Positions 7,747 to 15,113 are shown, counted from the stretch's first letter. The stretch is 21,483 bases of DNA from JBHHYN01 sp046757565 (GCA_046757565.1 JBHHYN010000037.1:1-21483), one strand, 5' to 3'. The notes: generated by a model not told the origin, from the letters alone. Program-made: numbers and translations.

Positions 7747-8392
7747 CGGAGTTGCGTTCTCCTCCAAGCAGTTGTGCGCAAATCGCCGACAGTCTGGCAT
7801 CTATGCTGGCATCAATATGGGAACTGTCCGTTTCAATCCGGCAATCACCGCGCACCATTAATATATCTTCTTCAATACGCCAGCTATTGTCTTCATCACC
7901 CAGTGACAAGGCATTGCGGACCAATTCAGCGTCTTCCGGATGCAGATAGATACGTGGATTTCTTGCAGCGACGGGCAGGGTTGACAAAGCTTCTCTCACC
8001 ACCGCAACGACTTCTCCAGGGTCCGTCTTCAGTTCACGCCGGATAAGATGGCGCGCAATTTGTATCGTTAATGCAACGATATTCTGTTCGACCTCGTCAT
8101 CCAGATCCCTGAGCGGTTCGGCCAGTTGCGAAACAAGCTGATCCAGCAAGCGGATTTTTTCCCGGCCTTCGTTATATCCCGCCGCATATCCTTTTTCACG
8201 CCCCTCTTTTCTGCCAAGCATAAACCCTTCGTCATACGCCTGTTTTTGCAATGCCTGCATTTCTCCCGCTGTCGGCGGTTTAGGTGGAGCGTCGTCAAGC
8301 TTACCGGTAATGGGGCCTTCTACCAGGGGGGCCTGCCACGACTCATACAGCGAATCGTCTTTGGCTACGATACGGGTTTGCTCTCCACTCAT
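7733..8392 (-). CDS. fliH: Flagellar assembly protein FliH
   Basis: A 219-residue FliH, the regulator of FliI that docks the ATPase to the C-ring. The hallmark GxxxG run is unusually clean: glycines at 56, 60, 64, 68, 72 and 76. The C-terminal half resembles the V/F-type ATPase delta/E stator domain (IVALTIQIARHLIRRELKTD onward). The ATG at 8392 is chosen over one at 8398 because AGGGA then sits 6 bases upstream. A 330-base repeat-filled gap separates it from fliG, whereas fliG and fliH usually abut. Confidence 0.92.
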   Translation of the reverse strand: MSGEQTRIVAKDDSLYESWQAPLVEGPITGKLDDAPPKPPTAGEMQALQKQAYDEGFMLGRKEGREKGYAAGYNEGREKIRLLDQLVSQLAEPLRDLDDEVEQNIVALTIQIARHLIRRELKTDPGEVVAVVREALSTLPVAARNPRIYLHPEDAELVRNALSLGDEDNSWRIEEDILMVRGDCRIETDSSHIDASIDARLSAICAQLLGGERNSDGNF

Positions 8393-8431
8393 AATCATTC
8401 CCTATGCGATATTTCCTTATCTACTAATAAA

Positions 8432-8452
8432 AACCACAAAGATATAGAGAAA
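8432..8452 (-). repeat. Inverted member of the CTCTGTG repeat family
   Basis: ACCACAAAGATATAGAGAAA is the reverse-complement sense of the CTCTGT...CTTTGTGGT phrase present downstream in the same gap, so the element has opposing ends. Confidence 0.5.
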
Positions 8453-8548
8453 TATAAAACAATGAATGAGCTTGCCACGAAACGCAGCAAGTTCTCCTGT
8501 TTTATTCGTGTAACCGCATGAAAATGTTTTTAGATTATTACACATTAA

Positions 8549-8628
8549 TTTTAATCCTCTGTGTACTCCGTACCTCTGTGTTGAATTTTAATCGTCTTCT
8601 TCTGTGCCCTCCGTGCCTCTGTGGTGAA
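8549..8628 (+). repeat. Tandem pair of CTCTGTG-type repeats
   Basis: Two diverged direct copies, 8549-8585 and 8586-8628. Each starts TTTTAATC, contains CTCTGTG or TCTGTG, then CTCCGT and CCTCTGTG, and ends TGAA. A third, partial copy follows at about 8638-8656. Related phrases occur at 12146-12169 and 12425-12452. Confidence 0.7.
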
Positions 8629-8652
8629 TCATAATAGTTCTCCTCTGTGCCC

Positions 8653-8706
8653 TCGACAATTTGTTCCTGACATTGTCTACCATTATCCGTGTAGGCGTCT
8701 GTGGTT
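8653..8706 (+). repeat. Partial copy of the modular repeat
   Basis: TGTTCCTGACATTGTCTACC (8662-8681) parallels TGTTCCCGACGTTTTCTACC at 12230-12249, with 3 differences. AGGCGTCTGTGGTT (8693-8706) is identical to 12398-12411. The two conserved blocks bracket variable sequence, and the 19-bp tandem units present at 12.3 kb are missing. Confidence 0.6.
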
Positions 8707-8722
8707 CCTATCAAAACAGGCA

Positions 8723-9739
8723 TCAGATCATCTCTTCTCCACCGCCTGCGCCCCCTAATACTATTTGTCCTTCATCCGCCAGACGTCTGGCGACCGTCAG
8801 AATTTCTTTCTGGGCGGCCTCCACTTCACTCAAGCGTACCGGACCCTGTGCTTCCAGATCATCACGCAACATTTCAGCGGCGCGTTTTGACATGTTATTG
8901 AAGATTTTCTCTTTCAATGCATCATCAGCTGCTTTCATTGCCAGCAACAGATTATCGGTGGGCACTTCCCGCAGGATAGTCTGAATACCGCGATCATCCA
9001 CATCAATCAGGTTATCGAAAACAAACATGAGGTCCTGAATCTCCTGGCCGAGGTCTTCATCGATTTCGATGACCTTGTCCATAAGCCCTGCTTCAAGACT
9101 ACTATCCATAAAATTAAGGATATTAGCGGCAGTCTTTAGCCCTCCAATTGCCGAAGACTGCACACTGGTTCCCCCCTTTAACTGTTTCTCCAGCGTGTCA
9201 TTCAACTCCTTCATCGCCGCAGGCTGAACAGCACTTAATGTGGCAATACGTAACAAGATATCCGCACGGCTTTTTTCCGGGAATTGCGCCAACACATCGG
9301 CGGCATGGTCGCTGTCCAAATAAGAAAGAATAATAGAGATAATCTGTGGATGCTCGTTACGGATAAGTTCGGATATGGCACGGGCGTCCATCCATTTCAG
9401 CGATTCGAGACCTTTCGCGTTGGCGCCCAGCAGGATCCTGTCGATGATGCCCGCTGCCTTCTCCTGACCCAGCGCGTTGACCAGAACGTTTCTGATATAA
9501 TCCTCTACACCGACACCTACAGATGTATGTTCCGAGATAGTCGTCATGAAATCATCCAACACTGAGCCGACAACTTCCTTGGTGACATCACCGATGTTTG
9601 TCATGGCAACACCAAGCCGTTGTACTTCCTTTGGTCCCAGATGTTTTAACACCTCCGAGGCGGAATCTTCACCCAGTGACATCAGGAAAACCGCCGCCAT
9701 CTGCGCGCTGTCAAGAGAGTGAAGACGGGCTTTTGCCAT
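8723..9739 (-). CDS. fliG: Flagellar motor switch protein FliG
   Basis: A 338-residue FliG, the rotor component that links the MS ring to FliM and interacts with the stator. Seen: the EHPQ motif (129-132) in the middle domain, the MFVFDNL segment (238-244), and the torque helix with the charged DDRGIQTILREV (248-259). All three domains and the normal length are present. The ATG at 9739 overlaps the fliF stop by one base (TGATG), giving translational coupling; an in-frame TTG one codon earlier is possible but less likely. Confidence 0.97.
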   Translation of the reverse strand: MAKARLHSLDSAQMAAVFLMSLGEDSASEVLKHLGPKEVQRLGVAMTNIGDVTKEVVGSVLDDFMTTISEHTSVGVGVEDYIRNVLVNALGQEKAAGIIDRILLGANAKGLESLKWMDARAISELIRNEHPQIISIILSYLDSDHAADVLAQFPEKSRADILLRIATLSAVQPAAMKELNDTLEKQLKGGTSVQSSAIGGLKTAANILNFMDSSLEAGLMDKVIEIDEDLGQEIQDLMFVFDNLIDVDDRGIQTILREVPTDNLLLAMKAADDALKEKIFNNMSKRAAEMLRDDLEAQGPVRLSEVEAAQKEILTVARRLADEGQIVLGGAGGGEEMI

Positions 9740-11376
9740 CAATCACCACCCACCCATTTCTTGACGACCTGGGCCGCCAGTTTGGGATCATTGCCGACGA
9801 CGCCCTTGACTGCATCAAGGCTGGATTCATAGCCGCTAATCGCGTTTACCTGCTCTCCAAGCCTGGCATTTGCCGGCTCACCGTCCGATTGCCCCGGAGG
9901 CGGTAGTTCGCCTGCCGCAGTTGTATGGCCAAGAACGGCCTGATGCAAACTGATCTCCTTGTTGACCAGGTTTTTCATTGTGGGTCTGAGCACACCGAAT
10001 ATCAGCAGCAGGATAACAGCACCGCCAAGCACCTGTTTGACGGCGTCCCACAACCAGGGTTGCCTCCAGAACGGCATCTCCGGCAGGGATTCAACGGGAT
10101 CGGGCCGTTTGAACTCGGCGTTCATGACACTGACCGTGTCACCGCGCAAGGTATTGTAGCCGATCGCCTCTTTAACAAGAGAGGTGATCTGCTCCAGTTC
10201 TTCCGGACTATGCTCCACATAAATTACATTTCCAGATGAATCGGAAATACGCTTGTTATCAAGCAGAACTGCTACCGATAACCTGCGCAGTGTGCCCGTC
10301 GGCAGGCGGGTATGGCTGATCGTTTTATCCAGCTCGTAATTACGGGTGGCGCGTTTCTGCATCCTCGACTCTGCGGCCGGCCGGACATCTACACTGGAAT
10401 TCTGTGCCGTGGCTTGTTCAGGCACCGTTGCATCGGCCGGAGGCTGGTTGGACAAGGCCCCGGGAACACCGCCATCGCTGGTAACGCCGCCCTGTTTCTC
10501 CTCTTCCACCTGTTCGCTGCGTAATGCGGGCAGGTTCGGGTTATATGACTCCCGTGTCTGTTCCGTACTGGTGAAATCAAATTCCGCCGCCACCTGTGCC
10601 TTGACGCCGTCCACTCCTACAAGGGGAGTAAGGATATCGACGATACGCTTGCTGTAGTTTTCCTGCACCCTTTGCGCATACCTGAACTGCTCATTGCTCA
10701 TGGCCAGCTCTTTCGAGGCGCTGGTCTGCGTCATCAGATGACCGTTCTGGTCGACGATACTTACATTACCGGCCTCCAGTTCCGGAACGCTGGCTGCAAC
10801 CAGGTTGGAGATTGCTGCAACTTTTTCAGGCTCCAGTTCGTGACCGCTATACAGATCCAGCATCACTGAAGCACTTTCCCTTTTTCTGTTACGGACAAAG
10901 ATGGATTGCTTCGGTATCGCGAGATGGACCCGGACGCTGCGTACGGCACTCATTTCCTCGATAGTCCGGGCGAGTTCCGCTTCCAGCGCATGCTGATAAC
11001 GCGCGCGTTCCATAAACTGACTGGTGCCGAGTTTCTGATCCTCCTGCAGTATGCCGAAACCGATGTTGGCGCTTCGCGGTAAATTGTCCGCCGCCAGCTT
11101 CAGGCGGGCATCATAGACTTTGGCAGACGGTACCATCACGGCTCCGGATGTCTCGTCGATACGATAGTCAATACCTGCCTTCTGCAGTACTTCCAGTACC
11201 TGGCCGATGTCCTGATCGGAAAGACTGCCGTACAACAGGCTGTAATTCGGGGTCTGCGACCAGATAACCACATATACGCCCAGTGCAACACTGGCGGCAA
11301 TACCAATCAGAAAAGCGATCTGTCTGATAAAGATAGTACGTTTAACGTCCGCCGGTAAAACTGCCGCATCTGCCAT
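9739..11376 (-). CDS. fliF: Flagellar MS-ring protein FliF
   Basis: A 545-residue inner-membrane MS-ring protein. Seen: an N-terminal transmembrane helix (about 15-40, IFIRQIAFLIGIAASVALGV), the YscJ-like ring-building domains with NYSLLYGSLSDQDIGQVLEV, a Gln/Pro-rich disordered stretch near 300-330, a second transmembrane helix at about 446-465, and the cytoplasmic FliG-binding tail ending DPKLAAQVVKKWVGGD. Length and topology are normal. AAGGG precedes the ATG at 11376. The 302-base gap before fliE's end is unusually long, because fliE and fliF normally lie close together. Confidence 0.97.
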   Translation of the reverse strand: MADAAVLPADVKRTIFIRQIAFLIGIAASVALGVYVVIWSQTPNYSLLYGSLSDQDIGQVLEVLQKAGIDYRIDETSGAVMVPSAKVYDARLKLAADNLPRSANIGFGILQEDQKLGTSQFMERARYQHALEAELARTIEEMSAVRSVRVHLAIPKQSIFVRNRKRESASVMLDLYSGHELEPEKVAAISNLVAASVPELEAGNVSIVDQNGHLMTQTSASKELAMSNEQFRYAQRVQENYSKRIVDILTPLVGVDGVKAQVAAEFDFTSTEQTRESYNPNLPALRSEQVEEEKQGGVTSDGGVPGALSNQPPADATVPEQATAQNSSVDVRPAAESRMQKRATRNYELDKTISHTRLPTGTLRRLSVAVLLDNKRISDSSGNVIYVEHSPEELEQITSLVKEAIGYNTLRGDTVSVMNAEFKRPDPVESLPEMPFWRQPWLWDAVKQVLGGAVILLLIFGVLRPTMKNLVNKEISLHQAVLGHTTAAGELPPPGQSDGEPANARLGEQVNAISGYESSLDAVKGVVGNDPKLAAQVVKKWVGGD

Positions 11377-11411
11377 TTTAGTAGCCCTTCCAGTTATCTG
11401 TTACTGACTCC

Positions 11412-11440
11412 CTGCGAAGCGTCTGCCCGGACGTTCGCAG
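11412..11440. repeat. Inverted repeat upstream of fliF
   Basis: CTGCGAA pairs with TTCGCAG (7 bp), and CGTC with GACG further in, with one bulged base. It lies 36 bases upstream of fliF and would form in the fliF leader. Confidence 0.55.
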
Positions 11441-11446
11441 TCCCGG

Positions 11447-11471
11447 AATTCGCCAAACAAACGGGCGAATT
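11447..11471. repeat. Inverted repeat in the fliE-fliF gap
   Basis: AATTCGCC (11447-11454) and GGCGAATT (11464-11471) form a perfect 8-bp stem with a 9-base loop. On the plus strand a T-rich run follows, but no plus-strand gene ends here. Confidence 0.5.
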
Positions 11472-11523
11472 TTATTTGGCACCTCCCCATGCCTCAGCGC
11501 TATGCAGCGGCTGTTTGCCGTGT

Positions 11524-11545
11524 AAATCGTCACTCCTGACGATTT
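11524..11545. repeat. Inverted repeat in the fliE-fliF gap
   Basis: AAATCGTC and GACGATTT form a perfect 8-bp stem with a 6-base loop. On the minus strand no U tract follows the stem, so it is not a clear terminator for fliE. Confidence 0.5.
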
Positions 11546-11601
11546 GTCTCAAAAGTTCTCCTGTCTCTGGTTCGGGACAGAGCCCGGAACAATCCATTTG
11601 T

Positions 11602-11641
11602 GTCATCCCGGGTCGAACGAAGAGGGCCGAGGGACCTTATG
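11602..11641. repeat. Dispersed-type intergenic repeat (CATCCCG...GAGGGACC)
   Basis: The pattern GTCATCCCGGG, an AACGAAGAG core, then CGAGGGACCTTATG resembles the common environmental-bacterial intergenic repeat of the form GTCATCCCGAGCG...CGAGGGACC. Only one copy is visible here, so the call rests on recognition. Confidence 0.45.
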
Positions 11642-11678
11642 CATTCCGTTAACAGGCACGGTAATGGTGTCATCCTAT

Positions 11679-11999
11679 TCAGATCTGCATGTTCATGATG
11701 TCCTGGTAGGCCGTGACCAGGCGATTGCGTACCTGTGTCATTGCCTGAAAGGAGACTGAAGCCTTCTGCAGATCGATCATCACTTCCGCCAGATTAAGGT
11801 TCTTGTCTCCGGCGTCAAACCTCGTGGCCAACTCCCCCGCATGCATCTGCAGCTCGTTAACCTTATCGATGGATGATTTTAACAGTGCGGAAAATTCGGA
11901 TGGTTGCAGCGACTGTGGTGGTGAAATCTCCGGGCCCTGCGCCTTTTCGGCCATGGCGCGCATCTGCAGCAGCAATTGATTGACATTAATCTCATTCAT
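11679..11999 (-). CDS. fliE: Flagellar hook-basal body complex protein FliE
   Basis: A 106-residue FliE, the rod component that joins the MS ring to the proximal rod. Seen: the conserved C-terminal helix with AEVMIDLQKASVSFQAMTQV and VTAYQDIMNMQI, the family's terminal pattern. The ATG at 11999 (MNEINVNQ) is chosen because GAGAGGAGC lies just upstream; an in-frame start at 12047 would add 16 unrelated residues. Normally it heads the fliEFGHIJ operon. Here both flanking gaps are long and repeat-laden, and no sigma-54 site with correct spacing is found upstream. Confidence 0.93.
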   Translation of the reverse strand: MNEINVNQLLLQMRAMAEKAQGPEISPPQSLQPSEFSALLKSSIDKVNELQMHAGELATRFDAGDKNLNLAEVMIDLQKASVSFQAMTQVRNRLVTAYQDIMNMQI

Positions 12000-12100
12000 C
12001 GTTGAATGCTCCTCTCTTTTGAATCCTGAACCAAAATAAAAAAACAAGATACAGAGATATGGAGAAAAAAATGTTAAAACAGCAAGTAATCTTTATGAAC

Positions 12101-12127
12101 AACTCGGTCGCAAGCCCCCGAGTTTTT
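12101..12127 (+). terminator. Terminator-like hairpin, plus strand
   Basis: AACTCGG and CCGAGTT form a 7-bp stem with a 10-base loop, followed by T residues. It faces the plus strand, where no gene lies upstream, so its role is doubtful. Confidence 0.3.
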
Positions 12128-12145
12128 CGTTAGCTATTTTTAACT

Positions 12146-12169
12146 TTTATTATCTCTGTGTCCTGGTCC
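12146..12169 (+). repeat. CTCTGTG-type repeat
   Basis: ATTATCTCTGTGTCCTGGTCC belongs to the phrase family seen at 8549-8628. The opposing sense (ACAAGATACAGAGATATGGAG) lies at 12043-12063, so this pair has inward-facing ends like the fliG-fliH gap. Confidence 0.5.
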
Positions 12170-12228
12170 ATAACTACATAAGCACACATCCATGTGTAAT
12201 ATCTGTGCCTCGGCCTCCGTTCGAAAAC

Positions 12229-12310
12229 CTGTTCCCGACGTTTTCTACCTCGAGAACGTGCTCCAGACGTTCTCTACCTCGGCAACTGTTCCCGACGTTG
12301 CTCTACCTCC
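12229..12310 (+). repeat. Three degenerate 28-29-bp tandem units
   Basis: GACGTT followed by TCTACCTC recurs with GACGTT at 12237, 12266 and 12294 (periods 29 and 28). Each is preceded by GTTCCC or GCTCCA. The last unit is the one shared with 4614-4672 in inverse orientation. Confidence 0.7.
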
Positions 12311-12324
12311 CGCGTCCCTGCGGT

Positions 12325-12400
12325 CGTCCTCCTTCCATGGAGTCGTCCTCCTTCCATGGAGGCGTCCTCCTTCCATGGAGGCGTCCTCCTTCCATGGAGG
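12325..12400 (+). repeat. Four tandem copies of a 19-bp unit
   Basis: The unit CGTCCTCCTTCCATGGAGG is repeated four times at 12325, 12344, 12363 and 12382; the first differs only at its last base. Each unit contains CTCC...GGAG around CCATGG, so each could fold or bind a dimeric protein. There are no unique spacers, so it is not a CRISPR. Confidence 0.9.
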
Positions 12401-12462
12401 CGTCTGTGGTTATTCAAATAGTTAAAAACTCTTGTCCTCTATACCTTTGTGTTTCATGTCTT

Positions 12463-13803
12463 TCATCCGGGAATAGCAACGCCTGCTTCGCGCATACGGG
12501 CAAGTTTGTATCTCAGTGTACGCGGGCTTATTCCCAGTCTTTCCGCAGCTGTTTTACGGCTGCCCGAGGATTTTTCCAACGCATCGATTATCATGTTTTT
12601 CTCCTGTTCCTTGAGATCGCCTCCTGGTGAAGCAGCGTTGATTTTATTCACGGAAGCAGAAGTAATATCCGTATCACAATGTAAAGAATCAAATTCCAGA
12701 TCGCTACAGGATACGACACCATTGTTTTGCATGATCAATGCCCTCTGCATCACATTGTCCAATTCACGTACGTTTCCGGGCCAGGTATACGAGCGCAGCC
12801 TGTTGATGGCGCCTTCAGAGAGTTTTGGGCAAACAGATTGATTATCTTTGGCAGCCACGGCAAGTAAATGCCTGGCGAGAGGACCAATGTCATCAGGCCT
12901 GTCACGCAGTGCCGGCAGGGTGATGCGGAAGACATTCAGGCGGTAATATAAATCTTCACGAAAACGGCCCCGTTTCACTTCCACGGACATATCGCGGTTG
13001 GAAGTTGCCATCACCCGCACATCAAGCGGGATCATCTTCTGATCGCCCAAACGTTCTACTTCACGCTCCTGTAGCACACGCAGTAACTTTGCCTGCAAAC
13101 CCAGGCTCATTTCTGAAATCTCGTCCAGCAACAGGGTCCCTTCCTGTGCCTGTTCGAATTTACCCGGGCAGGATTTATAGGCGCCGGTAAAAGCCCCTTT
13201 TTGATAACCGAATAATATGGCTTCCAGCATGTTGTCGGGAATCGCCGCGCAGTTTATGGCGACAAATGGTTTGTCTTTCCTGCCGGAATGCCGGTGAATA
13301 TACTGCACCAGCACTTCTTTGCCACTGCCGCTTTCGCCAGTGACCAATACGGTCGCATCCGTTTGCGCGACCTTTTGCGCCAGCTGCATAACTTCCCTGG
13401 TTTTAGTGTCAACAGCCAGCATGCCTTCGCTGCCGGAGGTATCGTCACACAGGTATTGGCTGATCTTGGTGACGATGACTTCCGGTTCAAAAGGTTTCAC
13501 CAGATAATCCAGCGCCCCTTCCTGTATTGCCTCCACTGCCTGCTGGATCGTCCCGTATGCCGTCATCAATATCACCGGTATCTCCGGTTTTTTTTCCCTG
13601 ACTCTTGCCAGCAACCGGATACCGTTAAGGCGGGCCATCTGTATGTCGCTGACAACCATGTCAACATGATTTTTATGCAATACACCTAGGGCAGCCTGTC
13701 CGTTTTCAGCCGTATGGGTCTGATAACCGACCAGTTGCAGGGTATCGCAGATGGCCTCCCTCAATGCCGCATCATCCTCCACTATCAATATAGAAACCGC
13801 CAT
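12463..13803 (-). CDS. fleR: Sigma-54-dependent flagellar response regulator FleR (FlrC)
   Basis: A 446-residue NtrC-type activator. Seen: a receiver domain (1-115) with acidic pair ED (9-10), phospho-acceptor Asp53 in VVSDIQMA and Lys103; an AAA+ domain with Walker A GESGSGKE (156-163), the sigma-54 contact loop GAFTGA (203-208) and Walker B LLLDE; and a C-terminal Fis-type helix-turn-helix (KTAAERLGISPRTLRYKL). Expected role: after phosphorylation by FleS it activates RpoN-dependent basal-body and hook genes. GGGAGAG precedes the ATG. It lies 61 bases after fleS and probably shares the sigma-54 promoter upstream of fleS. Confidence 0.95.
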   Translation of the reverse strand: MAVSILIVEDDAALREAICDTLQLVGYQTHTAENGQAALGVLHKNHVDMVVSDIQMARLNGIRLLARVREKKPEIPVILMTAYGTIQQAVEAIQEGALDYLVKPFEPEVIVTKISQYLCDDTSGSEGMLAVDTKTREVMQLAQKVAQTDATVLVTGESGSGKEVLVQYIHRHSGRKDKPFVAINCAAIPDNMLEAILFGYQKGAFTGAYKSCPGKFEQAQEGTLLLDEISEMSLGLQAKLLRVLQEREVERLGDQKMIPLDVRVMATSNRDMSVEVKRGRFREDLYYRLNVFRITLPALRDRPDDIGPLARHLLAVAAKDNQSVCPKLSEGAINRLRSYTWPGNVRELDNVMQRALIMQNNGVVSCSDLEFDSLHCDTDITSASVNKINAASPGGDLKEQEKNMIIDALEKSSGSRKTAAERLGISPRTLRYKLARMREAGVAIPG

Positions 13804-13864
13804 ACTTCTCTCCCATTTATGGTATGTTTAACCGCTCCGAAAAATCCCGGGCATAGAGTGAATG

Positions 13865-15052
13865 CTATGACTTTCGCGCATCGTCAATAATCGGCAGATT
13901 GATCCTGAACGTGGCGCCCTTCCCTGTTTGCGATTCCAGTCTGATCTGTCCTCCATGTGCCCGAATCACGGCTTCTGCAACGGTCAGGCCCAGCCCGGTC
14001 CCCTCGGAATGGGTCGTGTAAAAAGGCTCGAATATCCTGTTCTGTATCGCCTCATCGATGCCGGGACCATCGTCGGAAAATGTTATTTCCAGTGTTTCGG
14101 CATCGCTTCGCAGGATACGGAGGTTCATGGTTATGGGATGCTTGCCTGCCTGGATGGCGTTAGTTAACAGATTCTGGAAGGTACTGATGATGGCATTACT
14201 GTTTATATCGATGACGGCATCTGCCGCATGATCGGTGACGATAAGTTTTGCGCCTGTCTGTTCAAGCTGCGGTTCGACAGACTCCGCAAATTCCTTAACC
14301 AGTTGCTGGACGGCCCGCGGTTTTGAATCGAAACGGCCGCCTCTTGCAAATAACAGCATGTCCTCCACCAGGGATTCCAGGTGCTGCAATCTGCCCATTA
14401 ACTTGTTGACAAAACGGGTTTGTAACGCCTCGCCGAGGTTTGTATTGCGCAGGTGCGCGGCATACAGCAACGCGCTCGACAGCGGTGTACGAATCTGATG
14501 CGCCAGTGAAGAGGCCATATCCCCCATGGCTGACAGGCGCTTCAGGCGATCTAACTGTTGCTGTAATTGCCTCGTCTCGGTAACTTCCTTGATTAATACG
14601 ATCTGTCCCGCTTCTCCCTCAAGCGATTGGGTGGAAATATTTACGCAACGGCCATCGATCAGCGTTATATCATGGCCATCATCCCAACGGGGAGAAAATA
14701 CCCGTGCAACGATCGAGCACCACGTTTCTCTCAATAAGGGCTTCCCCAGGAGATCGGCAGCCGCGGGGTTATGCTCCTGGATGATGCCATCTTTATCCAG
14801 GACCACGATACCGGCCGGCAGGACCTTGAGCAGATCTTGCAGACGCCCGGCAATGCGCTCTTTTTCCTCATACTGGTGAGTGCGTTCATCACGGACAGAT
14901 ACCAGTTCAGAACTCAACACGGATACCTGGCGTTCAAGATTAAGGTAGACTTCCGTCAGGTGACTGGAGGCTTGATTGAAATTATTAAACGCCTGCTCCA
15001 GCTCTGCTGATTGCTCTCTCTCTATATCGCTAACCAATTGTTGTTGCAGCAT
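13865..15052 (-). CDS. fleS: Flagellar sensor histidine kinase FleS (FlrB)
   Basis: A 395-residue soluble histidine kinase, without transmembrane helices, as in FleS/FlrB. Seen: an N-terminal coiled coil (about 10-75), a PAS domain (about 75-165, GIVVLDKDGIIQEHNPAA), the H-box LAHQIRTPLSS with His185, and the ATP-binding N (NLLTNAIQAG), G1 (SDDGPGID) and G2 (EGTGLGLTVAEAVI) boxes. It phosphorylates FleR. The ATG at 15052 is preferred over a TTG two codons earlier; the ribosome binding site is weak (GGGT). A good sigma-54 promoter lies 46 bases upstream. Confidence 0.93.
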   Translation of the reverse strand: MLQQQLVSDIEREQSAELEQAFNNFNQASSHLTEVYLNLERQVSVLSSELVSVRDERTHQYEEKERIAGRLQDLLKVLPAGIVVLDKDGIIQEHNPAAADLLGKPLLRETWCSIVARVFSPRWDDGHDITLIDGRCVNISTQSLEGEAGQIVLIKEVTETRQLQQQLDRLKRLSAMGDMASSLAHQIRTPLSSALLYAAHLRNTNLGEALQTRFVNKLMGRLQHLESLVEDMLLFARGGRFDSKPRAVQQLVKEFAESVEPQLEQTGAKLIVTDHAADAVIDINSNAIISTFQNLLTNAIQAGKHPITMNLRILRSDAETLEITFSDDGPGIDEAIQNRIFEPFYTTHSEGTGLGLTVAEAVIRAHGGQIRLESQTGKGATFRINLPIIDDARKS

Positions 15053-15097
15053 AGGCAATTACCCGGCTTGTGTGAAAAAGCGTTTTCGTTACAGGAG

Positions 15098-15113
15098 AGC
15101 AAAGTCTATGCCA
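15098..15113 (-). promoter_or_regulatory. Sigma-54 promoter for fleSR
   Basis: On the minus strand this reads TGGCATA-GACT-TTGCT, with exact GG-N10-GC spacing. It predicts transcription from about 15088, some 35 bases before fleS. The known hierarchy, FleQ with RpoN driving fleSR, fits this site. Confidence 0.75.

Larger units (their letters stand above)
8393..8722. other. Repeat-rich intergenic gap between fliG and fliH
   Basis: This stretch has no plausible gene. It contains CTCTGTG-type repeats in both orientations and part of the modular repeat found near 12.3 kb (listed separately). I found no sigma-54 site with correct spacing upstream of fliH. Confidence 0.75.
11377..11678. other. Hairpin-rich gap between fliE and fliF
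   Basis: No gene seen. It holds three perfect or near-perfect inverted repeats (11412-11440, 11447-11471, 11524-11545) and a dispersed-type repeat at 11602-11641. No sigma-54 site with proper spacing faces fliF. Confidence 0.65.
12000..12462. other. Repeat-filled gap between fleR and fliE
   Basis: 463 bases without a plausible gene, containing CTCTGTG-type phrases at 12043-12062 (inverted), 12146-12169 and 12425-12452, three degenerate 28-29-bp units, and four 19-bp tandem units. Small open frames across it are compositional artefacts of the repeats. The fliE ribosome binding site is at the left edge. Confidence 0.8.

Noticed and set aside
11477..11492. Plus-strand TTGGCAC resembling a sigma-54 -24 box
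   Set aside because: The GG-to-GC distance is 11 rather than 10, the -12 box is poor, and it points away from fliF with no plus-strand gene.
12082..12098. Minus-strand TTGCT near 12082 as a sigma-54 -12 box for fliE
   Set aside because: The required GG ten bases upstream is absent (it reads TA).
12325..12400. CRISPR array
   Set aside because: The units are contiguous 19-mers without spacers and no cas genes are present.
12192..12630. Open frames on the plus strand across the tandem repeats (12192-12425 and 12205-12630)
   Set aside because: They are created by in-frame repeat units with Pro/Ser-rich low-complexity translation, and the longer one overlaps fleR antisense. Neither has a family signature.
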